Shown here in pieces: positions 1-10,929 of a DNA stretch of 64,000 bases; the stretch's first letter is position 1, and every line of letters starts with the position of its first letter. Under the pieces are notes generated by a model that was not told the DNA's origin, ran no database searches, and was given only the letters and a program-made list of their open reading frames with translations. The DNA comes from Adiantum capillus-veneris (Eukaryota; Streptophyta; Polypodiopsida; Polypodiales; Pteridaceae), in assembly GCA_014529385.2 (NCBI GenBank), contig CM043967.1, positions 1,958,501-2,022,500 of the forward strand. The letters are read 5' to 3'. The position numbers were made by a program, and so were the translations under genes.

Positions 1-62
1 CAACGAGATACCACTTTCTTTTATCAATATGCAAAAACTTGTTAAGTATTACAATGGTACTC

Positions 63-2158
63 TCACAAATCATCTCCATCTTCAAAAACTGCAACCATAT
101 CATCTACTTCGTCCATATCTGAGCATTCTGAAAATATCTCCCATTCCATATCATCTTCATTATCAACTTTTGCAGAAATAGCTTCATGCGTTTGGAAGAC
201 TCCATATTGCTTTTGAGCGGCTCTAGTTGCAATGTTTTGAGGCTTATAAATAAGTCTCATATTGCAAAAAACATACACCAAATCAGCAGCCCCGTTTAGT
301 ATGAAGTCTGTTTCGCTTTTTCGTGTGCACAAAGTCAAATGCTGACCAATTTCGTTCACAACTTCCACTTGATACAGCTACTGATAAAACTCTAACTGCA
401 ATGTGTTTCCACTCCACTTTCTCTCCACCATACTCCTTCCACCATAAAGGTGCACTTGTTTTGCCAATGGCATCTATATGCCACGGATCCTGAAACATAC
501 CAGTTCTGTTGGCATAATCTACTCGTTGATGAAAAGATGTTTTTTCATCTTCGTGCCCTAAGAGTTGGGAGCACACTGTTTTGAAGTCAGACATAACTTC
601 TTTGTTGGCAGATTGCTGATGCATTTGAAACTTAGGATCCAATACAAAAGCCGCACCATGCAATGGCGTATGCAACTGCACCCAACGCTTGTTAACAATT
701 GTAATCATGGTAGCTTTATCCTTTGCACCAAAACTGACATTTTCTCTTAGCTTGCGTATAGCCTCTGACATATACCAATAGACCCGACCAAAAATAAAAG
801 AATCTGTGTCAACTGCTCTCAAAAGATCTACAAATGGCTTAGACACAGTTACTATTCTTTCTACATTACGCCAAAAGACTGGCGAGTTTACTATTTGTGC
901 ACATCGACCAGCTGCTTCCTGATAACTTGGATACTTGCTGAGCCATCCATCCCATCTTCTGTCTACTAAGGTTTCTATCAATGCAGGCTTCAACTCTTGC
1001 ACAGCAGCAAGAACATAGTATGCCGTACCAAACCTTGTTGTGCAAAATATTTGCAGAGCTTTATTTGGCGACTTGGTTCGAAAAAGAGCATACGAAAATT
1101 GATGCTCTCTAATGAATTTCACCACATGATTTGCATCCAATAAAGTTTGCTTCACACATGCCATTTTACCAATATCTTTTAAAAGAAAATTTAAAGTGTG
1201 AGCTGCACATGGTACCCAAGAAATCTCCAGATACTTGACTTGAATAGCTCTTCCTGCTCCTTTGTAGTTGGCCGCATTATCTGTGACAATAGCAATCACA
1301 TTCTTTGGTCCACCTGCCTTTGCAATTGCACGCTTATACACCCCTGCTAGGTAGGTGATAGTCTTCTCTTTCAATGAGCTGTCAATTGCTTCCACGAACA
1401 TAGCCCCTCTAGGGTTAATAAGCATTACATTGATTAAAGGTTTTTTCTGACAGTTAGTCCATCCATCCAATGCTATGGTGCATCCATATGCTGGAACAAA
1501 CTCTAGGAATGTGCGTTTGAGAATGGCTTCAGTACTGTCTTTGACTTTATCAAGATATTCGGTTCTCATCTTGTTATAGTCAGGAAGCACAAATCCTTTT
1601 TTGGTTGTACTCATCAAAGCATCTTGAAATATTGTATTGCGCATAACATTGAACAATATGCCACACGCAACAAATGCTTGTGTCCATTTTAAATGCAACT
1701 CAAGCAACCATTGTTTACCTAATGCTTCAAGCATTGTCTGTCCATTGGATGACGCTCTACCGGATTTTCTTGTGCTAGGAACTCCTCCTGATGTAGAAGC
1801 ATGTCCATGAAGAGGGTTCAATTGAGAACTTTGATCATTTACTTGAGTGGTACACACCTCTTCTATTGCCTCATTGCATACAGATGGTTCAATATTCGCA
1901 TATATCTTTAGAAACATCACCTTTATGTTTAGCTGCAAGAATCAACTTTACTTTGCGAGAATACATGGAAAATTTTTCATGAATATCTTTTGGTGGTGCC
2001 CCGCACTTTTTAACATTGCCAGGGACTTTAAACAAATGCTCTTTAATTCTGGTTGCATTACCACTGAACTCGTGGCCACAAGATTTACATTTAAGTCGAG
2101 ATGTATTTCTCCCAGCTTTCAACTCATGCACATAACTCCACTCTTGTCCTTTCACCAT
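63..2158 (-). pseudogene. hAT-superfamily transposase (BED finger, DUF659, hAT C-terminal domain), frameshifted
   Basis: Cut-and-paste DNA transposase of the hAT superfamily, read in three frames. The start chosen is the ATG at 2156-2158, just ahead of a BED-type zinc finger (motif KCKSCGHEF, then a KEHL helix, about 2100-2010). The middle frame (283-1938) has a DUF659-like core: CTIALDGWTN, then the catalytic-region signatures TDNAANYKGAGR and WVPCAAHTLNFLLKD (about 1510-1150). The dimerisation domain follows (SGSCERNWSAF, about 330-360) and continues in the frame 63-368 with ADLVYVFCNMRL. The joins near 1905-1925 and near 293-297 are each a one-base shift; the second lies in a short G run on the coding strand. 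The 3' end of the element lies at or beyond the window start, and no terminal repeat was located. The family is clear; the breaks could be introns or sequence errors but look like decay. Confidence 0.9.
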
Positions 2159-2404
2159 GATGCACAAAAAATAGTTTGCTAGTAAAAACAAAGTCAATGA
2201 TCATTCTCATAATCAAAATCAATTAAAACATTAAATTAATTTAACTAACAATGATTGAACGAAATTAAAATAATTAAAAACAATGATTGAACAAAAATAC
2301 AATAATAAAAAACAATACCATTGGATTACATATAAATTGCATCGATTTATCTAAAGTGCAAGCTTGTATCTTTAACACATTACGATAATCAATAATTACA
2401 ATTA

Positions 2405-3152
2405 AATCAAGTATTAAAATGATTATCATTATAAACTACTATACATACAAGAGCTATAAGTGACATTTTTAAATGTCAAAACGATAATCACTTACAATAC
2501 TTGATAATTATCGTATCTATGTAAAGTGCGAACAAAAAGTTCTTACACTTTACCATAGATTTTTAAGCGATTATCTATCTACAATGCGAGCATATGTATG
2601 CTCTCACACAGTACGGTAGATTTTGCAGTCCAAATAAAGATAAGAGAATATCATTATTTTTGGACATGTTTTTCCTAAATTTTTACTCTAGTGAGAGCAT
2701 AGCAGTGTGAATAGCTCTACACAAAACGTAAAAATATAATTTTGTTTCATTATATTCATTTTGAAGTGAGAGAAAATCTCTACACATCAAAATCGAACTT
2801 TAAATTACATAAAATTAATTTTTATGTAATTATATTTTTAAACTAATTATCTCATGTGAGAGTACACTCTACACACAACGATAATATCTTACTTTTTTTT
2901 TATTAGTCACTTTCACGTGTCAATTAATTGAACACATTGACAAGTGATTCTTATAATTACAGTTTGTATCAGGTGAGAGATTAAACTCTTCACAAAATAC
3001 AAACTTTCAACTATTTACTAAGTTTTTCAAAACAAATTCATATATTTGAATCACAAAACTTAAAATTCTATTGAATTTTAATTTTTATTGCATTCAAATT
3101 GTTTTATTTTTTTACAAATTACATTTTTTGATCGTTTGGTGAGAGTACTCAC
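2405..3152. repeat. Array of at least ten imperfect hairpins upstream of the hAT transposase
   Basis: This AT-rich stretch is almost entirely made of consecutive short inverted repeats. Examples: 2405-2512 (stem around ATCAAGTATT / AATACTTGAT enclosing TGACATTT-TT-AAATGTCA), 2514-2560, 2585-2606, 2628-2665, 2679-2735, 2758-2792, 2803-2831, 2845-2886, 2904-2950, 2961-3005, 3021-3062 and 3139-3152. Many share a core GTGAGAG paired with CTCTNCAC while the outer arms differ. It occupies the expected 5' subterminal region of the hAT element, where hAT transposases are known to bind short repeated motifs. The stretch 2160-2404 between array and gene is AT-rich with only weak hairpins. Confidence 0.75.
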
Positions 3153-3231
3153 ATGGAAAACACTGACTTTGAAAGCTGGTATGAGGCCTTTCGCGTGTTG
3201 CTATATATACTAACATATTCGATCGTTATAA

Positions 3232-3294
3232 TTTTTGATCGAAAATACTTTCGTTCGAAAATAATTTCGATCGAAAAGTTTTTCGATCAAAAAA
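3232..3294. repeat. Cluster of CGATCG/TTCGAA palindromes
   Basis: TTTTTGATCGAAAA at the left and TTTTTCGATCAAAAA at the right form an outer inverted repeat that encloses further short palindromes (CGTTCGAAAA, TTTCGATCGAAA). It abuts the ~170-bp repeat that recurs inverted at 13.7 kb. Function unknown. Confidence 0.6.
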
Positions 3295-3422
3295 TCAAGA
3301 AGTTATACGATTGGCCGTTTCTGCTGATGTGGCACCGTATAATACGGCCATATAATTTAGATAAACGAATAATACGCCCATTATTCGCGTATTATACGTC
3401 TCCTGAATAACGAATAATGCAA
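3256..3422 (+). repeat. Dispersed ~170-bp repeat, left copy (inverted relative to 13661-13828)
   Basis: Read in plus orientation, this segment matches the reverse complement of 13661-13828 along its length. Shared landmarks in the same order are AAGAAGTTATA, GGCC, CGTATAA, TATAATTT, GAATAATAC, CCCATTATT, GCGTATTAT, GTCTCC and AATAATGC. Identity is imperfect, so the copies are old. They may be terminal inverted repeats of a 10.6-kb composite or two independent MITE copies. Confidence 0.65.
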
Positions 3423-3431
3423 ATTAGATAT

Positions 3432-4225
3432 TGTGTCTCTCACGCTCTCTTTCTAACTGCTAACCGCCATCTCTCTATCTCTCCCCCTCTTACACATGAG
3501 GATTTAGACTAAGGTCTATGGGAGTAGTGCACTGTATACATTAGGGTTTAATAGTCCTAATGCTACCCTTGTTCCTTGATATGCACAAAGCATGTGATTG
3601 GCCAGGCTTGAGGAGGTCCAATCATTTTCAAGCTTGAGCTAGAAGAGCGGGCTGATCCAAGCAAGGAGGGGGTGTGCTTGACCATATACCCTCTCTCACG
3701 CACTCACACACTACTCTCTTTCTCATTGTGTGAAGCAAGAAATTCGGCTCCTTCTCCAAGCTTGTTGAGGAGTTGAGGGCCTACATCAACACCTCTTGGC
3801 TATGGAATGAAAATCCAACCAAGAGCCATGCTCCAAATCAAAAGATTGCCATCTTCTTCATCTTCATTACTATGCTATTATGCTATGCCAAGCAAAAAAT
3901 AGTAATACAAGTGAGGAGAGTATTTCGTTCTTGTGTGCTACTTCTTCTTCCTCTTCCCTTCTTTCACTCCCTGCTAAGTATCTCCACCTTTGAAGGTGTT
4001 TGGGGTCTTGGGATTGAGGTTGAGGTTATGTGAAGAGTGTGTGCGTGTGTTGTGTGGTGTGCATGTGGAAAGGAGAGAAGGAGAGAGTACACAATGTGTG
4101 GGTGGAGAAAGACTCTAGTATGAGCTGCCCCTTATTTTTTGTATATGTACACAAGAATAAGGTATCAGTGGCGGGTGCCCATAGCCTAGGCGATTGGACA
4201 AGGCAGTGACGCTTGTACCCCAACA
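3432..4225 (-). repeat. Copia-type LTR (3' LTR of the decayed element at 4.2-8.4 kb)
   Basis: On the minus strand the LTR begins TGTTGGGGTAC at 4225, directly after a purine tract. About 530 bp of it is homologous to plus-strand sequence at 42113-42690. Shared features include CTTCAAAGGTGGAGA, CAACAAGCTTGGAGAAGGAG, GCTTCACACAATGAGA and a TATA-like element after a GA-rich run near 3690. The far end near 3432 (ending ACACA on the minus strand) is approximate. ORFs across it are not genes. Confidence 0.6.
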
Positions 4226-4236
4226 ACCTCCCACTT
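4226..4236 (-). other. Polypurine tract
   Basis: AAGTGGGAGGT on the minus strand lies immediately before the TGTTGGGG start of the LTR, the position expected for plus-strand priming in an LTR retrotransposon. Confidence 0.6.
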
Positions 4237-4356
4237 AAAGGTGAATGTGCTGATAAGTGGGTCCTACTAGCTAAACTACTAGTATATACAATACAATTCA
4301 ATATTGAGAGATTCTCTCAACCTACACCCACTGGTCGCTGAGACAATTTACATGCA

Positions 4357-4564
4357 ATGCTATTGGCTCTTGTGATAGGTGAGTATGCATACCCATGCTA
4401 GAATATGCATGTAAATCTTGCAAACTACTATGTATAGTCTGCAATACTCCATTATGCATCATGCTATTGGCTCTTGTGATAGGTGAGTATACATACCCAT
4501 GCTAGAATATGCATGTAAATCTTGCAAAGTACTATGTATAGTCTGCAATACTCCATTATGCATC
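4357..4564. repeat. Two-copy 104-bp tandem duplication
   Basis: The unit starting ATGCTATTGGCTCTTGTGAT begins at 4357 and again at 4461, and the phase ends at 4564. The copies differ at only a few positions (ATGCATACC versus ATACATACC, CAAACTACT versus CAAAGTACT), so the duplication is recent relative to the element that carries it. Confidence 0.85.
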
Positions 4565-4884
4565 ATGCTAGTGTCAATCATCGCACGACTAACAATACCT
4601 TCTACAAATGCTCCCACTGTAGCTACTAGGTTGGGCCTTGACACTAACATGTCGTACATGAGACGCCTAAACGTTGATGAAATCCACACAAACATGGTTG
4701 TACTCGCCTCCATTGTTCTATGTGCATACTCTGCATCATCGGGACTTGCTATCACAATTGGATGTGTCGATTCTGACCAATGGAGGACCACCTCCCCCTC
4801 ATCCATAGGAACTCGATGTGTGTGTCTTGATATCACCTCATCAGCCTCTAGTATGAGCAGATAAAAAAACTCCATATCTGTCAT
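4459..4884 (-). pseudogene. Copia RT C-terminus/RNase H remnant
   Basis: The minus-strand reading FRRLMYDMLVSRPNLVATVG matches the copia RT-RNase H junction, where functional elements read like GSLMYAMxCTRPDIAxAVG. The active RT core and the integrase expected upstream are absent, because the next recognisable coding segment towards 5' is pre-integrase at about 5500. The MITE at 4917-5381 sits in that gap. This is a degenerate internal fragment, identified from one motif block only. Confidence 0.55.
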
Positions 4885-4916
4885 CTCTTCTTGTGCATCT
4901 AGGGAGAAAACTTGCT

Positions 4917-5381
4917 CATTAGGAAGAGAATGGAGTCTAGGAGGGCCTCTTTATTTGGCACTTTAAGGGAGTCAAACCTTTAGTATTAAGAAAGCAATCA
5001 AAGGATAGGTTTTGAATTCAAAGAGGTAAAATGGATAGTTTATTTGAATTCAAAATTTTCCCCTAAAATGAAATTTAAAATCTAATAGGCAAAAGTATAT
5101 TATGTAGCATATCTATTGAAAGAGCTTTCCATGCAGATTTCAGATCTATAATCTTCACTCAAATAGAAGATCATACGTAGGAGTTATGGAAGTCCAAATG
5201 TCATAAAGTTTTCCACCCCCTTTTTTGGGGGAAAAGTGCATTCTTTGACCACTCTTACACCTCTCTTACACACCCACCATTTTTTCACACATGGCACGTA
5301 TCCATTCGTCAAAATGTTAAACAAATACATAATCTCGTGGAAAATAAAGAGGCCCTCCTAGACCCCATCCTCTTCCTAATG
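4917..5381. mobile_element. 465-bp MITE with 40-bp terminal inverted repeats
   Basis: The left end (4917-4956, starting CATTAGGAAGAG) and the reverse complement of the right end (5342-5381) agree over 40 bases with two A/G differences. The ends contain GTCTAGGAGGGCCTCTTTAT. The interior is AT-rich and non-coding. It lies inside the decayed copia element. I could not find a convincing target-site duplication, so the superfamily is unassigned. Confidence 0.8.
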
Positions 5382-5491
5382 TCTATCTCTACTTACACAA
5401 ACTATGACAACAGTTACTGTGTCTCACTAGAGCATTGTCGCTCTATCTTTCTCTCTACAGAGTCCATTGGCATGTCTTGCACAACTAAATG

Positions 5492-6185
5492 CTATGTCTT
5501 GTGATCATGGTGGATCTCACCTGCAAAGGAGACATGCCTCATGTCTTTCTCAAAGCATGCCAGCAAAAAATTTGACACTATGTCGTCTCGTACCTCAGAC
5601 ACATGCATAGAATATACCAAGCCACTACGGGCTCCTCTCGCAATCACTAATGAATGGCAATGCATCTGGAAAGACTCCTCTCTCAAAGTGTTTGACAACC
5701 AAAAATTTCTAGCTGTCTCACTGAGATCAACCTTTGTCTCAGCAGAGGAACAGAGCACGCATGTCATAGCGTGTATGATGCACCAATGGGCAATGACAAA
5801 AACACATCTCCTGTACCCTCTATGCCAAACATTGAACCATCGTCCAAGTGTACACACAAAATCTCCCACTAGAGATGGTGCTAAATGAGTCACTATGTGG
5901 TGTGACATGAAAAACTGCATCCTCATCTAGCAACCAACATGGAGAAATGTCACCACTCAAAGATTTTTAATCATGAGGAACACTAGAGGGAAACGTGATA
6001 TCAAAATCACTAGCATATGAAGCCTCCACTCTAGCATATGTCAAAACCTCATCTGCACCACGCATAGATCCCCATTGATGTCTCATACATCTAAAACAAT
6101 GACACCTAATTTGCCTTGTGTGACCACAATGGCAACAATGCATGTATTGGAAAGAACGAGACCGTCGTTTCTCATGAATCATCAT
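5492..6185 (-). pseudogene. Copia zinc knuckle, protease and pre-integrase remnant
   Basis: Three copia blocks occur in the expected order on the minus strand, in shifting frames. At about 6090-6140 a knuckle-like run reads CCHCGHTRQIRC. At about 5895-5955 a protease block reads CWLLDEDAVFHVTPHSDSFS, in which the catalytic D-S/T-G-A is now DEDA. The next frame gives DDGSMFGIEGTGDVFLSLP and RLISVRQL. Then SLVIARGARSGLVYSMHVSE (about 5630) resembles the pre-integrase domain. The protease is certainly dead. The assignment rests on block order rather than on any one motif. Confidence 0.7.
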
Positions 6186-6189
6186 TGTT

Positions 6190-7760
6190 GACTCATTTCC
6201 ACAGATGATGTCAAATCAATGAAGAAATTGCATATGCCTCAAAGTGGGAGATCACTCGACCACTACACTAATCAAGAATGAAAAACTACGTCTATCGAAG
6301 GATACTCGCATATGCAAAACCATAGCTCAATCAAGATCTTGAGCGTACAAAAAGTATCAAGTGATAATGCAGACTCAAACTGGGATTAAAAACTCTCAAC
6401 CAAGCATAAAGCACATAACCATATACACAAGCAGTGAGCAGACACCATGCTCAAAACGAATCCCAAAGATTTTGCTGCAAAATTACAGTTGTAGGCACGT
6501 CAAACCAATGACTACCTGTAAAGTGTATGCAGGAGGCACACGATCGTAATTGTCATCGATGTGAGACTTTGTATATGAGAAATCTACCTATAGCCACTAT
6601 GAGCATACCATAAACACACTCCTGTGAGAGTGATACAAGAACACTAAACCCGTGTCCAAGCATCAAGTGAGAGTAAACACTCGATCACTGTCAAAGTGGA
6701 AATATATCGACCACTGTACAAGATGGCATAACATTACAAACTTTTATGGCAAGAAGACACGTAAAAACAAATAGATTTTCCTTTGCAAAATGAGCCAATA
6801 CTCAATGGAAACCATAGGCCAAAAAAGCCAGAGTGGGAGTAAACTTGACCATTGAATTCTTTGAAAGAGGACTCTAAACCATAAACCTTAACACTACTCA
6901 ATTCCAATGAGTAGAAATGCCAAAATGGCTCCAAAATTTTGCATATAATGGCTATCCACAGTCAACGTACATCAATGGAGTGACCACACATAAACACGCA
7001 CCAATAGCATTGCAATCCAGAAACTGATCAATGTGAACACAATGCTCACAAAAATGCATGTACAATGGGCATCAACCATGTGCCATCACCATATGCAAAT
7101 TCATCCGCAAAGACCATGAATCCAAGCACAAAATCACTGCCAAAGTATCATGTGAAAAAATCTAAAAGAAGCTCCACGTGTGTGCTCCAAAAACCTTGTC
7201 TCTCAAAGAGACCACTTCGACGGTGTGTAAACGCCTCCGTACCTTGTTGCCCAAATTTACCAAAACCCCTCAAATCACAAGCTCTACATAAGCTGAAATT
7301 GCATCTTCAACTCAAAATTTATACACCCAACTTTGAGCACATGTCATGCTTCCAAAAGTGCATCAAGCTCGCACACTTTGCAAAAACAGAAAACCTACAA
7401 TTTTTGAATATAGTCAGTCTGAGTTTATATCAGCAAAATGGTGAGCAATTTACCAAACAATTCTTCTACAAAGTTGTGGACCACATCAAAACAATGGGCA
7501 TGCGAGGCAGAATATTCAAATCTATCTTCTACAAGGAGAAAAATGAATCTACAAATAGTGTTGTTGCGCACACAATTTTTAGGGCAACACCTTCACTTAC
7601 ACACAGTCTTTCACACTATCTTATGAGATTTCACAGAGTATACATCACTCTCACATGAGCTCATAAGCTCCCATTGCATTCTCACAAAGCTTTTGAGATT
7701 TCTTGATCTCTCCACCACTGAGAGCGAGCAAGCTATCGCATCCAAGATCTCAAAGCCGTC
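6190..7760. other. No gene recognised; CA-rich sequence
   Basis: The plus strand is rich in CA, CAAA and ATGCA words. ORFs at 6361-6549 and 7065-7658 match no family I know and have no coding context. It separates the copia protease block from a gag-like block, so it may be decayed retroelement DNA. Confidence 0.4.
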
Positions 7761-7766
7761 GTGCTC

Positions 7767-8325
7767 TCAATGGTCACCATGCGCCGCAACAGGCATATAA
7801 CCTGCAAAATTTAGTAAGCCCAGCTCGAGCTTCTGGATCACCTTTTTCCTCTTTACTTTGGCCAAATAGACCATGTCTTCATAGCTATCCACACCAAAAT
7901 CTACCTTTTCTCTAGTATTTGGATGTAGGCAATCAATGAACTTTGACAATTTTAAGTAATGGTTATCGCTAAACCCCATAGCAACCTCTAACTGCCTCCA
8001 ACAAGCTTCAAACTTCTCCAAAAAAAACTAAAAACTCTTTGGTTACATCTTGTCACAACACCTTTAGCTTTGCACCCGCTTCTATGGGAGAAACCACCCA
8101 AGAAATTGAGCCTTCCACTATTGCCATGAGCTTTGATCTCCACTCTTCAAACTACTAAGCCAAACCTTTGTATATTTTGACATCAGTAGCGGCATTGTCT
8201 AGAGCTTATATGCATCCATCACCATGTGCATCGACAACATCCATAGCTCAAAATCTGCTACCCAATCTTTTGGGTCTTCAACACCTATGAAAATGGGGCC
8301 AATGCTTGGATCCACCATCTCTCCC
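7767..8325 (-). pseudogene. Retrotransposon gag-like remnant
   Basis: The minus-strand reading contains DPKDWVADFELWM near 8280 and then, after stops, LEKFEACWRQLEVAMGFSD and FIDCLHPNTREKVDFG (7800-8020). The pattern of spaced Trp/Phe/Leu with a lysine-rich end resembles the capsid region of plant LTR-element gag. It could belong to the copia remnant or to a separate gypsy element. Confidence 0.45.
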
Positions 8326-8399
8326 AACAAAAAATTTCATTGCACATCAACTAAGAATTTACTGCACACATTCATGTTAAGAATTGCAGACCATGTGTA

Positions 8400-9320
8400 G
8401 ATTGGGTTGCACTTACACTCCGAGGAGTCACTATGTAAAAAATTTACATATCGCGTATATTCAAGGACTATTTTTAAAACTCCTTATCTATAACTTTTTA
8501 TATATAAAATACACCCTTTTCCTAATCAATTTGTAGTTTGTTTTTCCAACTATATTCTACACTACCCCTCTATATGTGAAAATGTGAGAAAAATAATAAT
8601 TTAATAACCCCTTCCACTCCACTCTCGTGATAGTCGCATAATTATTAAGTGAAACCCCTGAGCACTTAAATGCTCATTTTTTAATGATTATACATATAAA
8701 ATGCTATTATATTTCATAATTTCAAATACTGTTAGAATACCCGTATTTTTCTTTTTTGTTCAGAAGATTTTTTAATCAAAGTTTTGTAAAAAAAAACTTT
8801 GATCAAAGAAAATACTTATAGAATGAACCGATCTTGATTAAAATTGGGGATTCTCTTGCATTGTCAGATCTTGAGATACTACCAATAGGAGAGATCACTT
8901 TGCTACAATGCAACCATTTACATGTAGAGCACTATTGAGGTACAATTTTCAACCTGATTATACATACTATCTTGTTTTGCTGTGATGTGCCAGACTCGTG
9001 TGTAGAGTAGCAATCTCTGTCTCACCATAGAGTTGGTCGCAGGCTATAGGACACTTCGTGGTGTGAAACCATACAACTCACTCCAAAAGTGAGTAGAATT
9101 AACTCTCTCTTCTTGTGTTGTGCAACCACATGGCTCACTTCAAGGAAGGGTTTTAGGACATACTTAGATTCTCACTCGTGCAATATAATATTTTATCTCT
9201 CACCATAGAGCTGAGTTAGAATTTAGTGGTTGACTCATAGAGTATAGTAGGCATGATGCTACACCTCTCACTTTAGAGTGACCTATAGCTAGGATTCTCA
9301 ATTTTAGATCAGGACACGTC
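8400..9320. other. No gene recognised; AT-rich sequence
   Basis: AT-rich and non-coding to about 8850. From 9000 to 9300 a phrase like TCTCACCATAGAG recurs (9022, 9201), suggesting a diverged tandem duplication of roughly 180 bp. Confidence 0.4.
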
Positions 9321-9324
9321 ATCA

Positions 9325-9870
9325 TTTGTACTACATAGAAATGAAAGAGTTTTGCTCGTCAAACAGAAAGTGGAGAGTTTCATACTTCATGCCCTCTTCA
9401 TTTTTGTGTGATGCACCAGTTACCCTTGTGCTTGCAACTCCACACACACCATTGTTCATCACTAGATGACTTGGTGATGTCCTAGATGTAGATACATATG
9501 ATGCATAGTCTGTATTTGAGATTGTTAAGTTGTCCATTGATGGTTGTGTTGTGAGTTCAACACACTTTATCAGGGATTAGATTAGGTCACAGTATTGTTA
9601 TTAACACATAGAAATAGAGGGTTACACTCGTCAACCTAAGAGTGGATAGATACATACATATGTCCTCTTCATCTTAGCATGACATGCATTAACCTTGTAC
9701 TTTCTAATCTATAGATGCACCATTGTTTATCACTAGAGGACTTGGTGTTGTCTTGGATGTAGATACATAAAATATTTGGTCTAAATCTAAGATTATTAAG
9801 ATGTTCACTGATGGTTGTGTTGTGAGTTCCACACACTTCATCAAGGACTAGATTAATTAAACTATCAATC
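9325..9870. repeat. Two diverged tandem copies of a ~270-bp unit
   Basis: Landmarks repeat 270 bases apart: ACATAGAAAT (9333 and 9604), CTCTTCAT, CACTAGATGACTTGGTG/CACTAGAGGACTTGGTG, and GATGGTTGTGTTGTGAGTT (9538 and 9808). Similarity is clear but imperfect. Coding potential is not evident. Confidence 0.75.
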
Positions 9871-10046
9871 AACACTACAAGACTCTCCAAGGCCTGTGCT
9901 AAGTGTACCTCGCACAAGCTGGGTTGTTCACATGTACGCTCCTTTGACTTATTATGTGTATTATCTAACACTCTACATTCCACCTTGCACACATAGCAGG
10001 GTCCAATTCTTGTGATGAGCATACCTCACACTCTTGGCATGTTCAC

Positions 10047-10048
<2 letters not shown>

Positions 10049-10112
<64 letters not shown>
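10049..10112. repeat. (CT)n microsatellite
   Basis: About 32 uninterrupted CT units followed by CTTTCTTTG. A Leu-Ser-repeat ORF over it is an artefact. Confidence 0.97.
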
Positions 10113-10120
<8 letters not shown>

Positions 10121-10291
10121 ATCTCTCTTTGTGTGCATTTTTTTTCCTTCAAATTTTAATCATTTATTGTCTAGTGTATGATTTGCAATCATAACATAGT
10201 AGTTTTGGCTACAAATTATGTCAATGTATGGTTCACAATCATGATATGATTCCGCTAGTTTGCATTTACATCATAATGTTTATGCTTTAAA

Positions 10292-10392
10292 ATTATGTTT
10301 TACAGATATGGTGGACACCAAGCTGCCAAAACATTAGCCAAGATTATGTTTTACAGATATGGTGGACACCAAGCTGCCAAAACATTAGCAAA
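10292..10392 (+). repeat. 51-bp tandem duplication, in frame in a possible exon
   Basis: ATTATGTTTTACAGATATGG begins at 10292 and again at 10343. Because the period is 51, one frame repeats without shift and reads YGGHQAAKTLAK twice. A pyrimidine-rich TTTTACAG precedes each copy and looks like a 3' splice site, so this may be an exon edge of the broken gene that continues to about 11.9 kb. Confidence 0.7.
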
Positions 10393-10929
10393 ATTTTGTC
10401 TTTGAGGTTGTAGTATGCCACTTTTGTCACATGTTGAAGGCCAAGCTTTGTCATTGCCTAAACCCTTCAGCTTCGGAGAATTATTACCAGTTTATAGAGA
10501 CTTAAATGAAGTCTGTATTTGGGCCAAAGAATGTATTGGTGGTACCAAAAAGTGGTGTCTTCAATAGTCCTTTGGTAGCACTTTACAAGCGTCATCTTCA
10601 TGTGTTACATGTAAAACAAACTAGCATGCTATATATCAATGGATATATTATTTCATGTAGAAACATAAACTATAAATCCAACAAGTTTTTATTTGTTTTG
10701 CAAAACAATTACCAATCCCCACTTTTTGTAAAGGGTACCGCCAAAAAGTGCAAAAGTGGTACCACCAATACATGCTCTTACCCATTTGAGCATATCCAGC
10801 TTGTATTTGTGTTCATTACCTTTGAAATGTCTCTAATGACATCAAATTCTTTATTGAACATGGTCAAACAGTCTATTCGAAGATCGCAAGGACTTTTCAA
10901 TAGCTAAAAGATCTTGAAATTACTACTTT

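Noticed and set aside
4499-4864. 121-residue plus-strand ORF
   Set aside because: Opposite strand of the copia RT/RNase H remnant and overlapping the 104-bp tandem duplication; a shadow.
5541-5888. 115-residue plus-strand ORF
   Set aside because: Antisense shadow of the copia protease/pre-integrase remnant.
10012-10194. Leu-Ser repeat ORF
   Set aside because: Translation of the (CT)n microsatellite.
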